From assembly GCA_024235635.1 (NCBI GenBank), contig JACKMA010000003.1:248001-312000 (forward strand): a stretch of DNA of 64,000 nt, given 5' to 3'. Shown here in pieces: positions 8,586-17,498 of the stretch. Below the pieces are notes generated by a model, which saw nothing but the letters and a program-made list of their open reading frames with translations, ran no database searches and had not been told where the DNA came from. This DNA comes from Zoogloeaceae bacterium. GTDB lineage: Bacteria; Pseudomonadota; Gammaproteobacteria; Burkholderiales; Rhodocyclaceae. How positions within the stretch are numbered: the stretch's first letter is position 1; each line of letters starts with the position of its first letter. Both the position numbers and the translations under genes were made by a program.

Positions 8586-9548
8586 TCAGCAGGGCGCCGA
8601 TTCGAGGCGGTCGATCCAGTCGAGTGCTTCCGCGAGGCGCCGCAACCGGGCCATCCAGCCCAGCGGCACCTCGTCGATGATCGCCATCGCGGCACCGAGC
8701 ACGATGCTGCGACCGCAGCTGTCACCGCCGGCCATGATGTTGGCGATCACCGCCTCACGATAGCTGCCGGCATGGGCGACGATGTGACAGATCAGCGGCA
8801 GCCCCTGCTCGACATGGCAGGCCGAACCGAAGCGGGCTGCGGCCGACACCACGTCCATGCGCGACCCCTGTGCGGCTTCGCGCATTCTCGAAGCCAGATC
8901 CTCGCCGGCTCGTGAGGCGGCGGAGTCGATCGCGGCCAGCGGCTTGCGGCCACGCAGCAGTTCGACCAGCAGCATGCCGGCCGCGCGGCCGGCGTCCACC
9001 GCGTATTCATTGTTGTTGGTCACGCGCACGACGTGCTCGATCTCGTCCCACAGGCTGGCATCGTCCCGCCCGCAGCGATAGGCGGCGACCACCACCGGCG
9101 GCAGGCAGGCGAGCGCCGGCAACTGATCGTCGTCGACCCCCGAAGGCTGCGGATAGGTGGAAGGGTCCTCGTGCGGGATCAACCGGATCAGCGTGCCGCG
9201 GGTCGGCTTGTCGATATAGCCGACATAGGCCCCGCCAGGACCGAAGTGCCGGCGATAGAGGCTCTGGTAGGTCACCCGCTGGAACCGCCCGGAGGCCTCG
9301 GCGAGCTGGCGCAGCATCAGCGTGCAGCACTCGCCGTAGGCGGACATGTCGCCGGCCTGGCGCATGCAATGGACGAAACTGCCCTTGGCACCCTCGTAAT
9401 TCACCCGGTCCGGCGCGACGAAGACCGGTTCGCCGCGCAGCGCGATATCGGCCAGGCGGTCGGTATCGTAGAGCCAGTGCAGTCCCAGCGAAGCGGCATC
9501 GGCGACCAGCGCGCCTACGATGGCACGTGCGTTGTTGTCCAGGTTCAT
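8586..9548 (-). CDS. ADP-ribosylglycohydrolase-family protein (J1-crystallin-like)
   Basis: A 320-residue all-helical ARH-family protein. The N-terminal signature GALVADAASLGLHW (about 12-25) and the C-terminal AGGDSCGRSIVLGA (about 274-287) match the family frame. In true ADP-ribosylhydrolases the second motif carries Mg2+-binding acids (GDxDT-like); here it is GDSCG, so one metal ligand is changed, as in crystallin J1-type members. Enzymatic activity is therefore uncertain. ATG 9548 was chosen because the conserved domain begins directly after it and GGGA lies upstream. The gene sits between a helicase and ruvB with no evident operon partner. Confidence 0.8.
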   Translation of the reverse strand: MNLDNNARAIVGALVADAASLGLHWLYDTDRLADIALRGEPVFVAPDRVNYEGAKGSFVHCMRQAGDMSAYGECCTLMLRQLAEASGRFQRVTYQSLYRRHFGPGGAYVGYIDKPTRGTLIRLIPHEDPSTYPQPSGVDDDQLPALACLPPVVVAAYRCGRDDASLWDEIEHVVRVTNNNEYAVDAGRAAGMLLVELLRGRKPLAAIDSAASRAGEDLASRMREAAQGSRMDVVSAAARFGSACHVEQGLPLICHIVAHAGSYREAVIANIMAGGDSCGRSIVLGAAMAIIDEVPLGWMARLRRLAEALDWIDRLESAPC

Positions 9549-9645
9549 GCGTTTCCCGTGAGCAGCCGCAGGGCGGCGCAAGGGAGTCATATTGGGGGCA
9601 TTGCGAGGTCCGCGCAAGCCGGACACATTCCGTTAGACTCTCGCC

Positions 9646-10701
9646 ATGATCGAAACCGACCGCCTCTCGCCCGAGCCGCAGGCCCGGCTGGTCTCTGCCG
9701 GCAGCAGCAACCGCCAGGAAGAGGCCATCGAGCGCGCGCTTCGACCGAAGCGCCTGGCGGAATACGTCGGTCAGGCCAAGATTCGCGAGCAGCTGGAGAT
9801 CTTCATTTCGGCGGCGCGCAAGCGCGGCGAAGCCCTCGACCACCTGCTGCTGTTCGGTCCGCCGGGGCTCGGCAAGACCACCCTAGCCCACATCGTCGCC
9901 GCCGAGATGGGTGTCAATCTGCGCCAGACCTCGGGTCCGGTGCTAGAGCGTCCCGGTGACCTCGCCGCCCTGTTGACCAACCTCGAGCCGCACGACGTGT
10001 TGTTCATCGACGAGATCCACCGGCTCAGCCCGGTGGTCGAGGAAATCCTCTATCCCGCGCTCGAGGACTATCAGATCGACATCATGATCGGCGAGGGTCC
10101 GGCGGCGCGCTCGGTCAAACTCGACCTGCCGCCATTCACGTTGGTCGGCGCCACCACCCGCGCGGGCATGTTGACCAATCCGCTGCGAGACCGCTTCGGC
10201 ATCGTCTCCCGGCTCGAGTTCTACACAGCCGAGGAACTGGCCTGGATCGTCGATCGGTCGGCCGACTTGCTGAAGGTCACGATCGACAGCGACGGCGCCC
10301 TCGAGATCGCCCGGCGCGCCCGAGGCACGCCGCGCATCGCCAATCGGCTGCTGCGGCGGGTCCGCGACTTCGCCGAGGTGCGGGCCGGCGGACACGTGGA
10401 TGCGACAGTCGCCGACGCGGCGCTGTCGATGCTCGACGTCGATGCCCTCGGCCTCGACCTGATGGACCGCAAGCTGCTGGGCGCAGTGCTCGAGAAGTTC
10501 GGCGGAGGCCCGGTCGGCCTCGACAACCTGGCTGCCGCCATCGGCGAATCGACCGACACCATCGAGGACGTGCTCGAACCCTACCTGATCCAGCAAGGCT
10601 ACCTGCAGCGCACCCCGCGCGGCCGTATCGCCACCCACGCGATCTGGTCGCACTTCGGGCTCGAGCGACCGCGGGATTCCGGCCTGTTCGGCGACGTCTG
10701 A
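9646..10701 (+). CDS. ruvB: Holliday junction branch migration ATPase RuvB
   Basis: A 351-residue AAA+ motor that drives branch migration with RuvA and feeds junctions to RuvC. Walker A GPPGLGKTTL (71-80), Walker B VLFIDEIHRL (118-127), sensor and arginine-finger region (LVGATTRAGMLTNPLRDRFG) and a C-terminal winged helix ending PRGRIATHAIWSHFG are intact. In many proteobacteria ruvC, ruvA and ruvB are adjacent. Here ruvC lies 24 kb away (34984) and no ruvA is visible in the window. The next gene starts four bases after the stop. Confidence 0.97.
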   Translation: MIETDRLSPEPQARLVSAGSSNRQEEAIERALRPKRLAEYVGQAKIREQLEIFISAARKRGEALDHLLLFGPPGLGKTTLAHIVAAEMGVNLRQTSGPVLERPGDLAALLTNLEPHDVLFIDEIHRLSPVVEEILYPALEDYQIDIMIGEGPAARSVKLDLPPFTLVGATTRAGMLTNPLRDRFGIVSRLEFYTAEELAWIVDRSADLLKVTIDSDGALEIARRARGTPRIANRLLRRVRDFAEVRAGGHVDATVADAALSMLDVDALGLDLMDRKLLGAVLEKFGGGPVGLDNLAAAIGESTDTIEDVLEPYLIQQGYLQRTPRGRIATHAIWSHFGLERPRDSGLFGDV

Positions 10702-10704
10702 ACG

Positions 10705-11367
10705 GTGGACCCGACGACTGCATTCGGCATTTTCGGCGCCCTCGTCGCGGCGATGCTGCTGACGATCGCATGGAAGATCGTCAGCCACCTGCGGCGGCGG
10801 CGCTTCGTCCGCGATTTCGACTTCTCGCGGCTGCTCGACGAGCGCCTGGCCAAGCGCCGGCCGGAGCTCGACGCGGGCGCCCGGAGGCGGGTCTTCGACG
10901 GACTGCGCGAGTGGTTCGAAGTCTGCCAGGAAGCCGGCCGGCGCCATGTCGCGATGCCGTCCCAGGTGGTCGACGATGCCTGGCACGAGTTCATTCTGTT
11001 CACACGAAACTACCAGGTCTTCTGCCGGCGGTCGCTGGGCCGCTTCCTGCATCACGTCCCGGCCGAGGCCATGCAGACACCGACCCAGGCCGGCACCGGC
11101 TTGCGTCGCACCTGGCGCATCTGCTGCCACCGCGCGAAGATCAATCCGCGAGCCCCTGCCGCGCTGCCGCTGCTGTTCGCATTGGACGAGGAACTCGGCA
11201 TCGCCGACGGCTTCCGCTACCAACTCGACTGCCTCGCCGCCGGCGGCAGCGGTCGCGGCGGTCAATGCGCGAGTCACATCGGATGCGGCGGCGGTTGCTC
11301 GAGCGGTGGTTCGGACGGCGGCTGCGGCGGCGACAGCGGCTGCGGGGGCGGTTGCGGCGGCGATTGA
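10705..11367 (+). CDS. membrane-anchored protein with GRDP-like domain and Cys/Gly-rich tail
   Basis: A 220-residue protein with one N-terminal membrane helix (about 5-24), a basic stretch (HLRRRRF), and a cytosolic domain containing VDDAWHEFILFTRNYQVFC and GRFLHHVP. That pattern is shared with the glycine-rich-domain protein family of unknown function. The last 35 residues are nearly all Gly, Cys, Ser and Asp (GCGGGCSSGGSDGGCGGD). The GTG start at 10705 is four bases after the ruvB stop, so co-transcription with ruvB is likely. The Cys-rich tail might bind metal, but that is a guess. Confidence 0.75.
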   Translation: MDPTTAFGIFGALVAAMLLTIAWKIVSHLRRRRFVRDFDFSRLLDERLAKRRPELDAGARRRVFDGLREWFEVCQEAGRRHVAMPSQVVDDAWHEFILFTRNYQVFCRRSLGRFLHHVPAEAMQTPTQAGTGLRRTWRICCHRAKINPRAPAALPLLFALDEELGIADGFRYQLDCLAAGGSGRGGQCASHIGCGGGCSSGGSDGGCGGDSGCGGGCGGD

Positions 11368-11379
11368 GGAGAGGACACG

Positions 11380-12024
11380 ATGAAGCAGATCCTGGTCTAC
11401 GGTGATTCCCTGTCCTGGGGGATCGTGCCCGGCAGCCGCGGGCGACATCCGTTCGGCGTGCGTTGGCCCGGGCGGCTGGAACTGAAGCTTCACGAAGGCG
11501 GACACGACGTGCGCGTGATCGAGGACTGCCTGAACGGGCGTCGGACGGTCTGGGAAGACCCGTTCAAGGCAGGCCGCAGCGGCCTCGATGGCCTGGCGCA
11601 GCGCATCGAGGTGAACAGCCCGCTGACGCTGGTGATCCTGATGCTCGGCAACAACGACTTCCAGTCGATGCATCCGCACAACAGCTGGCATGCGGCGCAG
11701 GGCGTCGCTGCCCTGGTGGCGGCGATCCGCGAGGCGCCGATCGAGCCGGGCATGCCGGTGCCGCCGGTATTGATCGTCGCCCCGCCGCCGATCGGCACGC
11801 CGGCCGGCACCATGGTCGACAAGTTCGGTGGCGGCGACCAAAAATGCATCGGACTGGCCAGCCGCCTGGGGGCGCTCGCGGCCGAACTCGCATGCCCATT
11901 CTTCGACGCCGGTACGGTGATCCACGCCAGCGCCACCGACGGCGTCCATCTGGATGCCGACCAGCATCTGGCGCTCGGTGACGCGCTGGTTCCGGTGGTG
12001 GCCGATCTGCTCGGCGAGGACTGA
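11380..12024 (+). CDS. SGNH/GDSL hydrolase (arylesterase/acyltransferase-like)
   Basis: A 214-residue cytosolic SGNH hydrolase. The catalytic blocks are GDSLSWG (8-14, nucleophile Ser), the block II glycine region around NGRRTVWEDPF, LGNND (89-93, block III Asn) and DGVHLD (187-192, Asp and His). Spacing and flanks resemble the Mycobacterium smegmatis-type acyltransferase/arylesterase group, which hydrolyses or transfers acyl groups on small esters. ATG 11380 follows GAGGAGAGG. It lies 12 bp after the Cys/Gly-rich protein gene and probably shares its transcript. The natural substrate is unknown. Confidence 0.85.
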   Translation: MKQILVYGDSLSWGIVPGSRGRHPFGVRWPGRLELKLHEGGHDVRVIEDCLNGRRTVWEDPFKAGRSGLDGLAQRIEVNSPLTLVILMLGNNDFQSMHPHNSWHAAQGVAALVAAIREAPIEPGMPVPPVLIVAPPPIGTPAGTMVDKFGGGDQKCIGLASRLGALAAELACPFFDAGTVIHASATDGVHLDADQHLALGDALVPVVADLLGED

Positions 12025-12035
12025 GCGGGCCGCCG

Positions 12036-12386
12036 TTGCGTTCGCTGCAGGTCTTCATCATCACGCTGTGTCTGGTGGTCGGACTCTACCTGACCACCGG
12101 TCGCGGCTTCTTCATGCCAGGCCGCTGGGATCCGTCGGTCGGCATCCATGTCACCGGGTGGTCGGCTCGCATGCTCGGGGCCGGCTTGCTGGTCATCGTC
12201 GGCCTCGGCGTCGTCGCCTTGAAGAATTTCGGCGGCGGCATCCGCGAACACAAGCCACTCGCCTGGCATCGGCGCTACTTTGCCGCGCTGATACTCGCGA
12301 TCGCACTGATCGGCGGTGCCTTCGTGGCCGGCGATCCGGGTCCGACGCCGGGCTGGCGCGTTCGAGGTGAACATGGCGGACACTAG
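12036..12386 (+). CDS. small membrane protein of unknown function
   Basis: A 116-residue protein with three hydrophobic helices (about 5-20, 45-63 and 80-98) and no family I recognise. The TTG start at 12036 lies 11 bp after the SGNH hydrolase stop, so it is likely the last gene of that run. Third-position G+C is high, as in neighbouring genes, which supports real coding. The end (VRGEHGGH) is soluble and polar. Confidence 0.5.
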   Translation: MRSLQVFIITLCLVVGLYLTTGRGFFMPGRWDPSVGIHVTGWSARMLGAGLLVIVGLGVVALKNFGGGIREHKPLAWHRRYFAALILAIALIGGAFVAGDPGPTPGWRVRGEHGGH

Positions 12387-12652
12387 GGTCCGGGCGAGGC
12401 GCCGTGACATGGCCGGCGGCGCCGATCGTACGACGCCGGCACCGGTGGCGCCGCTGCCGACAGCATCGTGTGTCGCGACGAGCACCGCGGCCGCAATGCG
12501 CGGGCACGGCTTCGCGCGGGAAGGCCAACGGCGAAGCCGTTTCGCCTGTGCTTTCCGCTCGCCGCCCGCCGGGCCTCGACCGTTGGCGCCCGTCGCACAC
12601 GGCACCGGCGTGATCCGGCGCTTCTTCGGCCGAATCTGAGCAAGGCCCGGCA
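12387..12652 (+). other. 266 bp gap without a convincing gene
   Basis: Several overlapping frames stay open because of high G+C, including one from ATG 12373 to 12639. Their products are Arg/Ala/Pro-rich and match nothing I know. No promoter, repeat or terminator stands out. Confidence 0.4.
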
Positions 12653-13312
12653 ATGGACTGGTCCTCACCGATCGACCTCTACTGCGAGCGGCTGGCCCCC
12701 GACTTGCTCGCAGAGCCGGTCAATGCAATCAGCAACCTCGCCTTTCTGGCCGCCGCCTGGTCGCTGCGCAGCCGGCTCGACGCGCGGCACGGAGGCGACC
12801 TGCTGTGGCTGCAATGCTTGCTGGCGCTGGTTGGTTGCGGCAGCCTGATCTTCCATACCGTCGCAACGCGCTGGGCCAGCGTACTCGACGTCGCATTCAT
12901 TGCGATCTTCGTGCTGCTCTACGTGCACCGCGCGCTGGTTCGCCTGTTCGGCTGGCCGGCGCGGCGGGCCGCCGGGGCCGTTGTCGGCGTACTGCTGACG
13001 ACCGCGGCGCTGGCGGCCGCCCTGCGCCTGCCCGCATTGAACGGCTCGGAGCTCTACCTCGGCCCATGGCTGGCCTTGATCATCCTTGCCATCGGCTGTC
13101 CCCACGCCGCGGCCGCTCGTTGGCTGCGGCTCGCAGCAGGCCTGTTCGCGCTGTCGATGGCATTTCGCAGCCTCGACCTGAGGCTGTGCGCCCTGTGGCC
13201 GATCGGCACCCACTTTGCATGGCATCTCAACAACGCCCTGGTGCTCTGGTGCGCCATGCGGGCCTTGCTCGAACCGTCGACGAGTGCGCCACCGTCGCGC
13301 CACGCCAGCTGA
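12653..13312 (+). CDS. ceramidase-domain (CREST-like) membrane protein
   Basis: A 219-residue protein with about seven membrane helices. It carries the alkaline-ceramidase family landmarks: DLYCERLAPDLLAEPVNAIS at the N-terminus, GSLIFHTVATRWASVLDV in the middle (metal-binding His/Asp) and GTHFAWHLNNALVLW near the end. These residues bind zinc in the family. Eukaryotic members cleave ceramides; bacterial members are uncharacterised and may act on other amide lipids. ATG 12653. The neighbours give no pathway hint. Confidence 0.8.
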   Translation: MDWSSPIDLYCERLAPDLLAEPVNAISNLAFLAAAWSLRSRLDARHGGDLLWLQCLLALVGCGSLIFHTVATRWASVLDVAFIAIFVLLYVHRALVRLFGWPARRAAGAVVGVLLTTAALAAALRLPALNGSELYLGPWLALIILAIGCPHAAAARWLRLAAGLFALSMAFRSLDLRLCALWPIGTHFAWHLNNALVLWCAMRALLEPSTSAPPSRHAS

Positions 13313-13360
13313 ACCGGCGCCACCACGGTGATCGACGTCACCCGGTCGGCGCGCCCACGA

Positions 13361-14548
13361 TCATCCCACCCGGCAGACCAGGCCCTTCAGATATTCGCCT
13401 TCCGGCACCGCCAGCCCGACCGGGTGATCAGGCGCAGCGGCCAGGCGGTGAAGCATGTACGCTTCGGCGCCGGCATCGACCGCCGCCGCGGCGACGATCT
13501 TCTGGAACAACTCGATGCCGATGCCGCCGGAGCACGAATAGGTCATCAGCAGCCCGCCCGGTTCCAGCAGCTTGAATGCCTGCAGATTGATGTCCTTGTA
13601 AGCGCGTGCCGCGCGTTCGGCGTGGGCAGCCGACGGCGCAAACTTGGGGGGGTCGAGGATGATCATGTCGAATCGCCGACCGTCGCTGCGCAATCGGCGC
13701 AATGCCTGAAACACGTCCTCGTCGAGCCACTCGGCGCGCGCGGCGTCGAGTTGCGGGTTGAGTGCGAGGTTGCGCCGTGCGATATCGAGTGCCGGCGCGG
13801 ACGAGTCGATCGACAGGACGGCGGCCGCACCGCCGGCGAGTGCCTGCAGCGAGAAACCACCCGTATAACAGAAGCAGTTGAGCACGCGACGCCCGCTCGC
13901 CAGGCTGCGGGCCAGCGCCCGGTTCTCCCGTTGATCGAGATAGAAGCCGGTCTTGTGGCCGCCCGCCACATCCACCGCCAGGCGCACGCCATACTCGTCG
14001 ATGGCGAGGTCCGCAGGCAGATCGCCTGCGAGCACGCCGGACAACGCCTGCAAGCCTTCCAGCGCCCTCAGATCGGAGTCGGAACGTTCGAAGACATTGC
14101 CGCAGCCGGTGGCCTGCACCACCGCATCGACGATCGCGCCACGCCACTTGTCGGCCCCGGCACTGGTGAGCTGGACCACGACGACATCACCGTAGCGGTC
14201 GATGATCACCCCCGGCAGCCCATCGGACTCGCCATGGACCAGGCGCACGCCCCGCTGCTCTCGCAGCCATGGATGCTCGGTCCGGCGACGCACGGCCGCC
14301 GCGATCGCACGCTTGAAGAAGGCATGATCGATCGTCTGCGACGGATCGAAACTCCATACCCGCGCCCGGATCTGGGAATGGGGCGACCAGGCGGCGCGGG
14401 CAAGCGGTCGATGGTCGCGATCGAAGACGGTGACGGTGTCGCCGGGCCGAAGCCGGCCATCGGTACGGGCCACCGAACCCGCGAAGATCCACGGGTGGCG
14501 ACGCAGCAGCGAACGGTCCTTGCCGGGCTTCAGGATCAGGTCGGCCAT
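13361..14548 (-). CDS. rlmI: 23S rRNA m5C1962 methyltransferase
   Basis: A 395-residue class I SAM methyltransferase that methylates C1962 of 23S rRNA. It has an N-terminal PUA-like RNA-binding domain (LRRHPWIFAGSVARTDG), a central linker, and a Rossmann domain with LNCFCYTGGFSLQALAGG (SAM loop), VLSID, the catalytic LDPPKFAP and a late YSCSGG cysteine motif. Length and order fit RlmI (YccW). ATG 14548. It converges on the ceramidase-like gene across 48 bp. xerC upstream, on the same strand, is 111 bp away. Confidence 0.9.
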   Translation of the reverse strand: MADLILKPGKDRSLLRRHPWIFAGSVARTDGRLRPGDTVTVFDRDHRPLARAAWSPHSQIRARVWSFDPSQTIDHAFFKRAIAAAVRRRTEHPWLREQRGVRLVHGESDGLPGVIIDRYGDVVVVQLTSAGADKWRGAIVDAVVQATGCGNVFERSDSDLRALEGLQALSGVLAGDLPADLAIDEYGVRLAVDVAGGHKTGFYLDQRENRALARSLASGRRVLNCFCYTGGFSLQALAGGAAAVLSIDSSAPALDIARRNLALNPQLDAARAEWLDEDVFQALRRLRSDGRRFDMIILDPPKFAPSAAHAERAARAYKDINLQAFKLLEPGGLLMTYSCSGGIGIELFQKIVAAAAVDAGAEAYMLHRLAAAPDHPVGLAVPEGEYLKGLVCRVG

Positions 14549-14659
14549 CCGACGGACTCCGGGGCTCTTCGGGGTCGAGCAGGATAGGGCATTTCGTCGC
14601 GGTGGACCAGATCCGGCGGATGACCTGGCGAGCCCTTGCGGCGCCGGTTGCGTGCAGCC

Positions 14660-15559
14660 TCAGTCGCGCTTGCGCGCTCGCGGGTGGGCCGCATCATAGA
14701 CCCGAGCCAGGTGCTGGAAATCGAGGTGGGTATAAACCTGCGTGCTGCGGATGCTGGCGTGTCCGAGCAGTTCCTGCACGGCACGCAGATCGCCACTGGA
14801 CTGCAGCAGGTGGCTGGCAAAGCTATGGCGCAGCATGTGGGGATGGACGCCAATGCCGACGCCACAGCGGCGGGCCCAGCGCGCCAGCCGGGCCTCGATG
14901 CTGCGCACGGACAGCCGGTGTCCGCGCTGCCCGACGAACAGTGCGGGTTCGCCCGTGGCAGCCAGCGCATCGCGGTGCGCACGCCAGGCCGCGAGTGCGG
15001 CCATCGCCTTGTCGCCGACCGGCACGCAGCGGGTCTTGCCTCGCTTGCCGGTGACCGTCACCTCGCGCGCAGCCGGATCCACGCCCACGTCGATGTCGAG
15101 CGCGGCGAGTTCGGACAATCTCAAGCCGCTCGAATAGAACAGTTCGAACATCGCCCGGTCGCGAATCTCGAGCGCATCATCGGGTTCGGCATCGAGCAGC
15201 GCAGCCGCCTGATCCGGGGTCAGTGCAGCCGGCAGGCGCGATGGCGAACGCGGCGGCCGGATACTTTCGGCCGGATTCGATGCTAGCCCGCGGTGGCGCA
15301 CCAGCCAGCGGAAGAAACCACGCCAGGCAGACAGCCGGCGCCCGATCGAACGCCCGCCGAGGCCGGCGCCGTGTAGTTGCGCCACCAGCCGTCGGATGTC
15401 GTGCGGTGCGAGTCCGGCCGGATCCGCCGGCGCAGCCAGCCGCGACAGTTCGGCCAGATCACGACGGTAGGCGACCAGCGTATGTCGGCTGGCGCGACGC
15501 TCGACCTCGAGCTGTCGCAGATAGGCTTCCATCGGTTCGCCGAGTTGCCCGCCGGCCAC
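14660..15559 (-). CDS. xerC: tyrosine recombinase XerC
   Basis: Site-specific recombinase that, with XerD, resolves chromosome dimers at dif. The N-terminal SAM-like core-binding domain (1-105) is followed by the catalytic domain with R147 (GLRLSEL), K172 (TGKRGKTR), HxxR (241-244, HMLRHSF), H267 (LGHASI) and Tyr 276 (TQVYTHLD). At 299 residues it has normal length. GTG 15559 is used; ATG 15532 (MEAYLRQ) is an equally possible start. It lies 18 bp after the DUF484 gene in the order dapF-DUF484-xerC, a well-known proteobacterial cluster. Confidence 0.95.
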   Translation of the reverse strand: MAGGQLGEPMEAYLRQLEVERRASRHTLVAYRRDLAELSRLAAPADPAGLAPHDIRRLVAQLHGAGLGGRSIGRRLSAWRGFFRWLVRHRGLASNPAESIRPPRSPSRLPAALTPDQAAALLDAEPDDALEIRDRAMFELFYSSGLRLSELAALDIDVGVDPAAREVTVTGKRGKTRCVPVGDKAMAALAAWRAHRDALAATGEPALFVGQRGHRLSVRSIEARLARWARRCGVGIGVHPHMLRHSFASHLLQSSGDLRAVQELLGHASIRSTQVYTHLDFQHLARVYDAAHPRARKRD

Positions 15560-15577
15560 GCCGCACCCCGCTCGCGA

Positions 15578-16228
15578 TCAGCCGAGCTCGGCGAGCACCG
15601 CGGCGCCGACCAGGTCGCCGATGCGGCGGACGTACAGCGTCCCCATCTCGGGGTAGAAACGCTCCGGCTCCTCGGAACCCATCGCCAACAGCCCGAACGG
15701 GGCATTCTCACGCGACAGCGGCACCAGGCAGATCGATCGGATCGCATCGGCCGACTCGCCGAACCAACCCATGACCTCGTCATTGCAGGGCGTACCGCAA
15801 TACGGTCGCTGCAGATCGCCGGCAAGAAAACTGACCGCCTCTGACACCGGCGCAAACTCATCGCCTTCCTTGGTCAGCACGCTGTTCCAGATCCTGAGCG
15901 CGACGTGGGGAACCGAGAAGTCGTCGAGCAGGTGCGTCATCGTCAATTGCAGGATGTCGTCGAAGTTCTCCGCACTCATCAGCGCGAGACACATGCGATG
16001 GACCTTCTCGCCAATTTCGTCGTTTTCCTCGCCGAAGCGGATCAGTTCGGCGAACTTGTGCTCGAGCTGGGCGATCTTCGCTCGCAGCGCGTGCATCTGC
16101 CGCTCGCTGAGCGAGATTGCCCGGCCGGTGTCCGGATGCGGCACCGTCATGTGGGCGAGCAGATCGACGTTGCGGTCGAAGAAATCGGGGAATTGCTGGA
16201 GATAGGCTGCGACGTCTTCCGGTTTCAT
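15578..16228 (-). CDS. DUF484 family protein
   Basis: A 216-residue cytosolic protein of the DUF484 family, with a GAF-like fold. The N-terminal MKPEDVAAYLQQFPDFF and the central LERQ-type coiled coil (LSERQMHALRAKIAQLEHKF) are typical. The function is unknown, although the gene is conserved between dapF and xerC in many proteobacteria. ATG 16228 overlaps the dapF stop (ATGA), so the two are translationally coupled. The upstream in-frame extension has no family character and was left out. Confidence 0.9.
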   Translation of the reverse strand: MKPEDVAAYLQQFPDFFDRNVDLLAHMTVPHPDTGRAISLSERQMHALRAKIAQLEHKFAELIRFGEENDEIGEKVHRMCLALMSAENFDDILQLTMTHLLDDFSVPHVALRIWNSVLTKEGDEFAPVSEAVSFLAGDLQRPYCGTPCNDEVMGWFGESADAIRSICLVPLSRENAPFGLLAMGSEEPERFYPEMGTLYVRRIGDLVGAAVLAELG

Positions 16229-17073
16229 GAAGCTTCCTGTCGGGGTAGTTCGATTTCTGCGTCGAAGACGCTGACGGCCGGCCCGGTCATCATCACCGGT
16301 TCGCCGGGGCCCGCCCACGCGATCGACAGCATCCCGCCGCGGGTGTGGACGTCCACCGGTGAATCCAGCAGGCCGCGGCGGATACCTGCAACCACGGCGG
16401 CACAGGCGCCGGTACCGCAGGCCAGGGTCTCGCCCGCACCGCGCTCATAGACCCGTAGCCGGATGCGACCACGATCGACGACCTGCATGAAGCCCGCATT
16501 GACCCGGGCCGGGAAGCGTGGATGGGCCTCGATCCGGGGCCCGAGGGTGGCAACCGGTGCCCGATTCACGTCGGCGACGACCTGGACCGCGTGCGGGTTG
16601 CCCATGCTCAGCACGCTGACGTCGACGCATTGATCGCCGAACGCCAATGGCTCCGACACCTGCTCGCCCTCGCTCAGGAAGGGCACCGCTTCCGGCGCAA
16701 AGCGCGGCACGCCCATGTCGACGGTGACCTGACCGTCGTCCTCGAGCCGCGGCGCAATGACGCCGGAGCGGGTCTCGACACGGATCTCGCGCTTGGCGGT
16801 CAGCCCCTTGTCGTGCACGAAACGCACGAAACAGCGCGCGCCATTGCCGCACTGCTCGACCTCGCCGCCGTCGCTGTTGAAGATGCGATAGCGGAAATCG
16901 ACGCCGGCGTGAGTCGACGGCTCGACCACCAGCACCTGATCGCAGCCGACGCCGAAATGGCGGTCTGCCAGGAAGCGCACTTGGGACACGCCGAGTTCAA
17001 CCGCCTGGCCGACGGCATCGATGACGACGAAGTCGTTTCCCAGTCCGTGCATCTTGGTGAAGCGAATACGCAT
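16225..17073 (-). CDS. dapF: diaminopimelate epimerase
   Basis: Interconverts LL- and meso-diaminopimelate for lysine and peptidoglycan synthesis. The protein (282 residues) starts MRIRFTKMHGLGNDF. It has the two catalytic cysteines in GNGARC (about 76-81) and ACGTGACA, one per pseudo-symmetric half. ATG 17073 was chosen because the family begins exactly there; a longer upstream frame is just read-through of the intergenic region. It is the first gene of the dapF-DUF484-xerC run and is coupled to DUF484 by a 4 bp overlap. Confidence 0.96.
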   Translation of the reverse strand: MRIRFTKMHGLGNDFVVIDAVGQAVELGVSQVRFLADRHFGVGCDQVLVVEPSTHAGVDFRYRIFNSDGGEVEQCGNGARCFVRFVHDKGLTAKREIRVETRSGVIAPRLEDDGQVTVDMGVPRFAPEAVPFLSEGEQVSEPLAFGDQCVDVSVLSMGNPHAVQVVADVNRAPVATLGPRIEAHPRFPARVNAGFMQVVDRGRIRLRVYERGAGETLACGTGACAAVVAGIRRGLLDSPVDVHTRGGMLSIAWAGPGEPVMMTGPAVSVFDAEIELPRQEAS

Positions 17074-17225
17074 TGCCCCGCAGCCCCCGCCCGGCAACCG
17101 ATGACATCGGCACGCCCGGGCAAGAGCGCCGCCGTGCGTCGATTCTCGCCGAGGCCAGCCGTTGCCGTCTACCCGGACGGGGGGTAATCGTGGTTTGATG
17201 ACCGCCCCGCAGCGAGATCCGAGCC

Positions 17226-17498
17226 ATGGCAGTCGATCACGAAGGGAACCCGGCGAGGTCCGTCCATCGTCCCGCGGTACCGGTCGCCGGCCGCATCCTG
17301 TTGACCCTGGGCATCACCACGCTGGTCGCCGGCGTCGCCGTCATGGCCGGACCGGGGCGGCAATGGCATCCGCTGCTCGCCGCGTCGCGCGCCGGGCTCG
17401 CGCTGATCGTGTCGGCGGTAGCATTGATCGGATCGGCCGCCTTCCCCATCGTGCTCGCCCGACTCGCCGCCGAGGATCGGCCGGACATCCGTCAGTAG
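17226..17498 (+). CDS. small two-helix membrane protein
   Basis: A 90-residue protein with two hydrophobic helices (about 22-42 and 53-77), a basic, His-containing start and an acidic end. No family was recognised. ATG 17226. The 3' end overlaps the 3' end of the convergent acyltransferase gene by 7 bp. Coding character (high third-position G+C, clear helices) supports it, but there is no homology evidence. Confidence 0.5.
   Translation: MAVDHEGNPARSVHRPAVPVAGRILLTLGITTLVAGVAVMAGPGRQWHPLLAASRAGLALIVSAVALIGSAAFPIVLARLAAEDRPDIRQ

Noticed and set aside
12373..12639. 88-codon frame in the 12.4-12.6 kb gap
   Set aside because: Overlaps the upstream gene, lacks family features, and competing frames are equally open.
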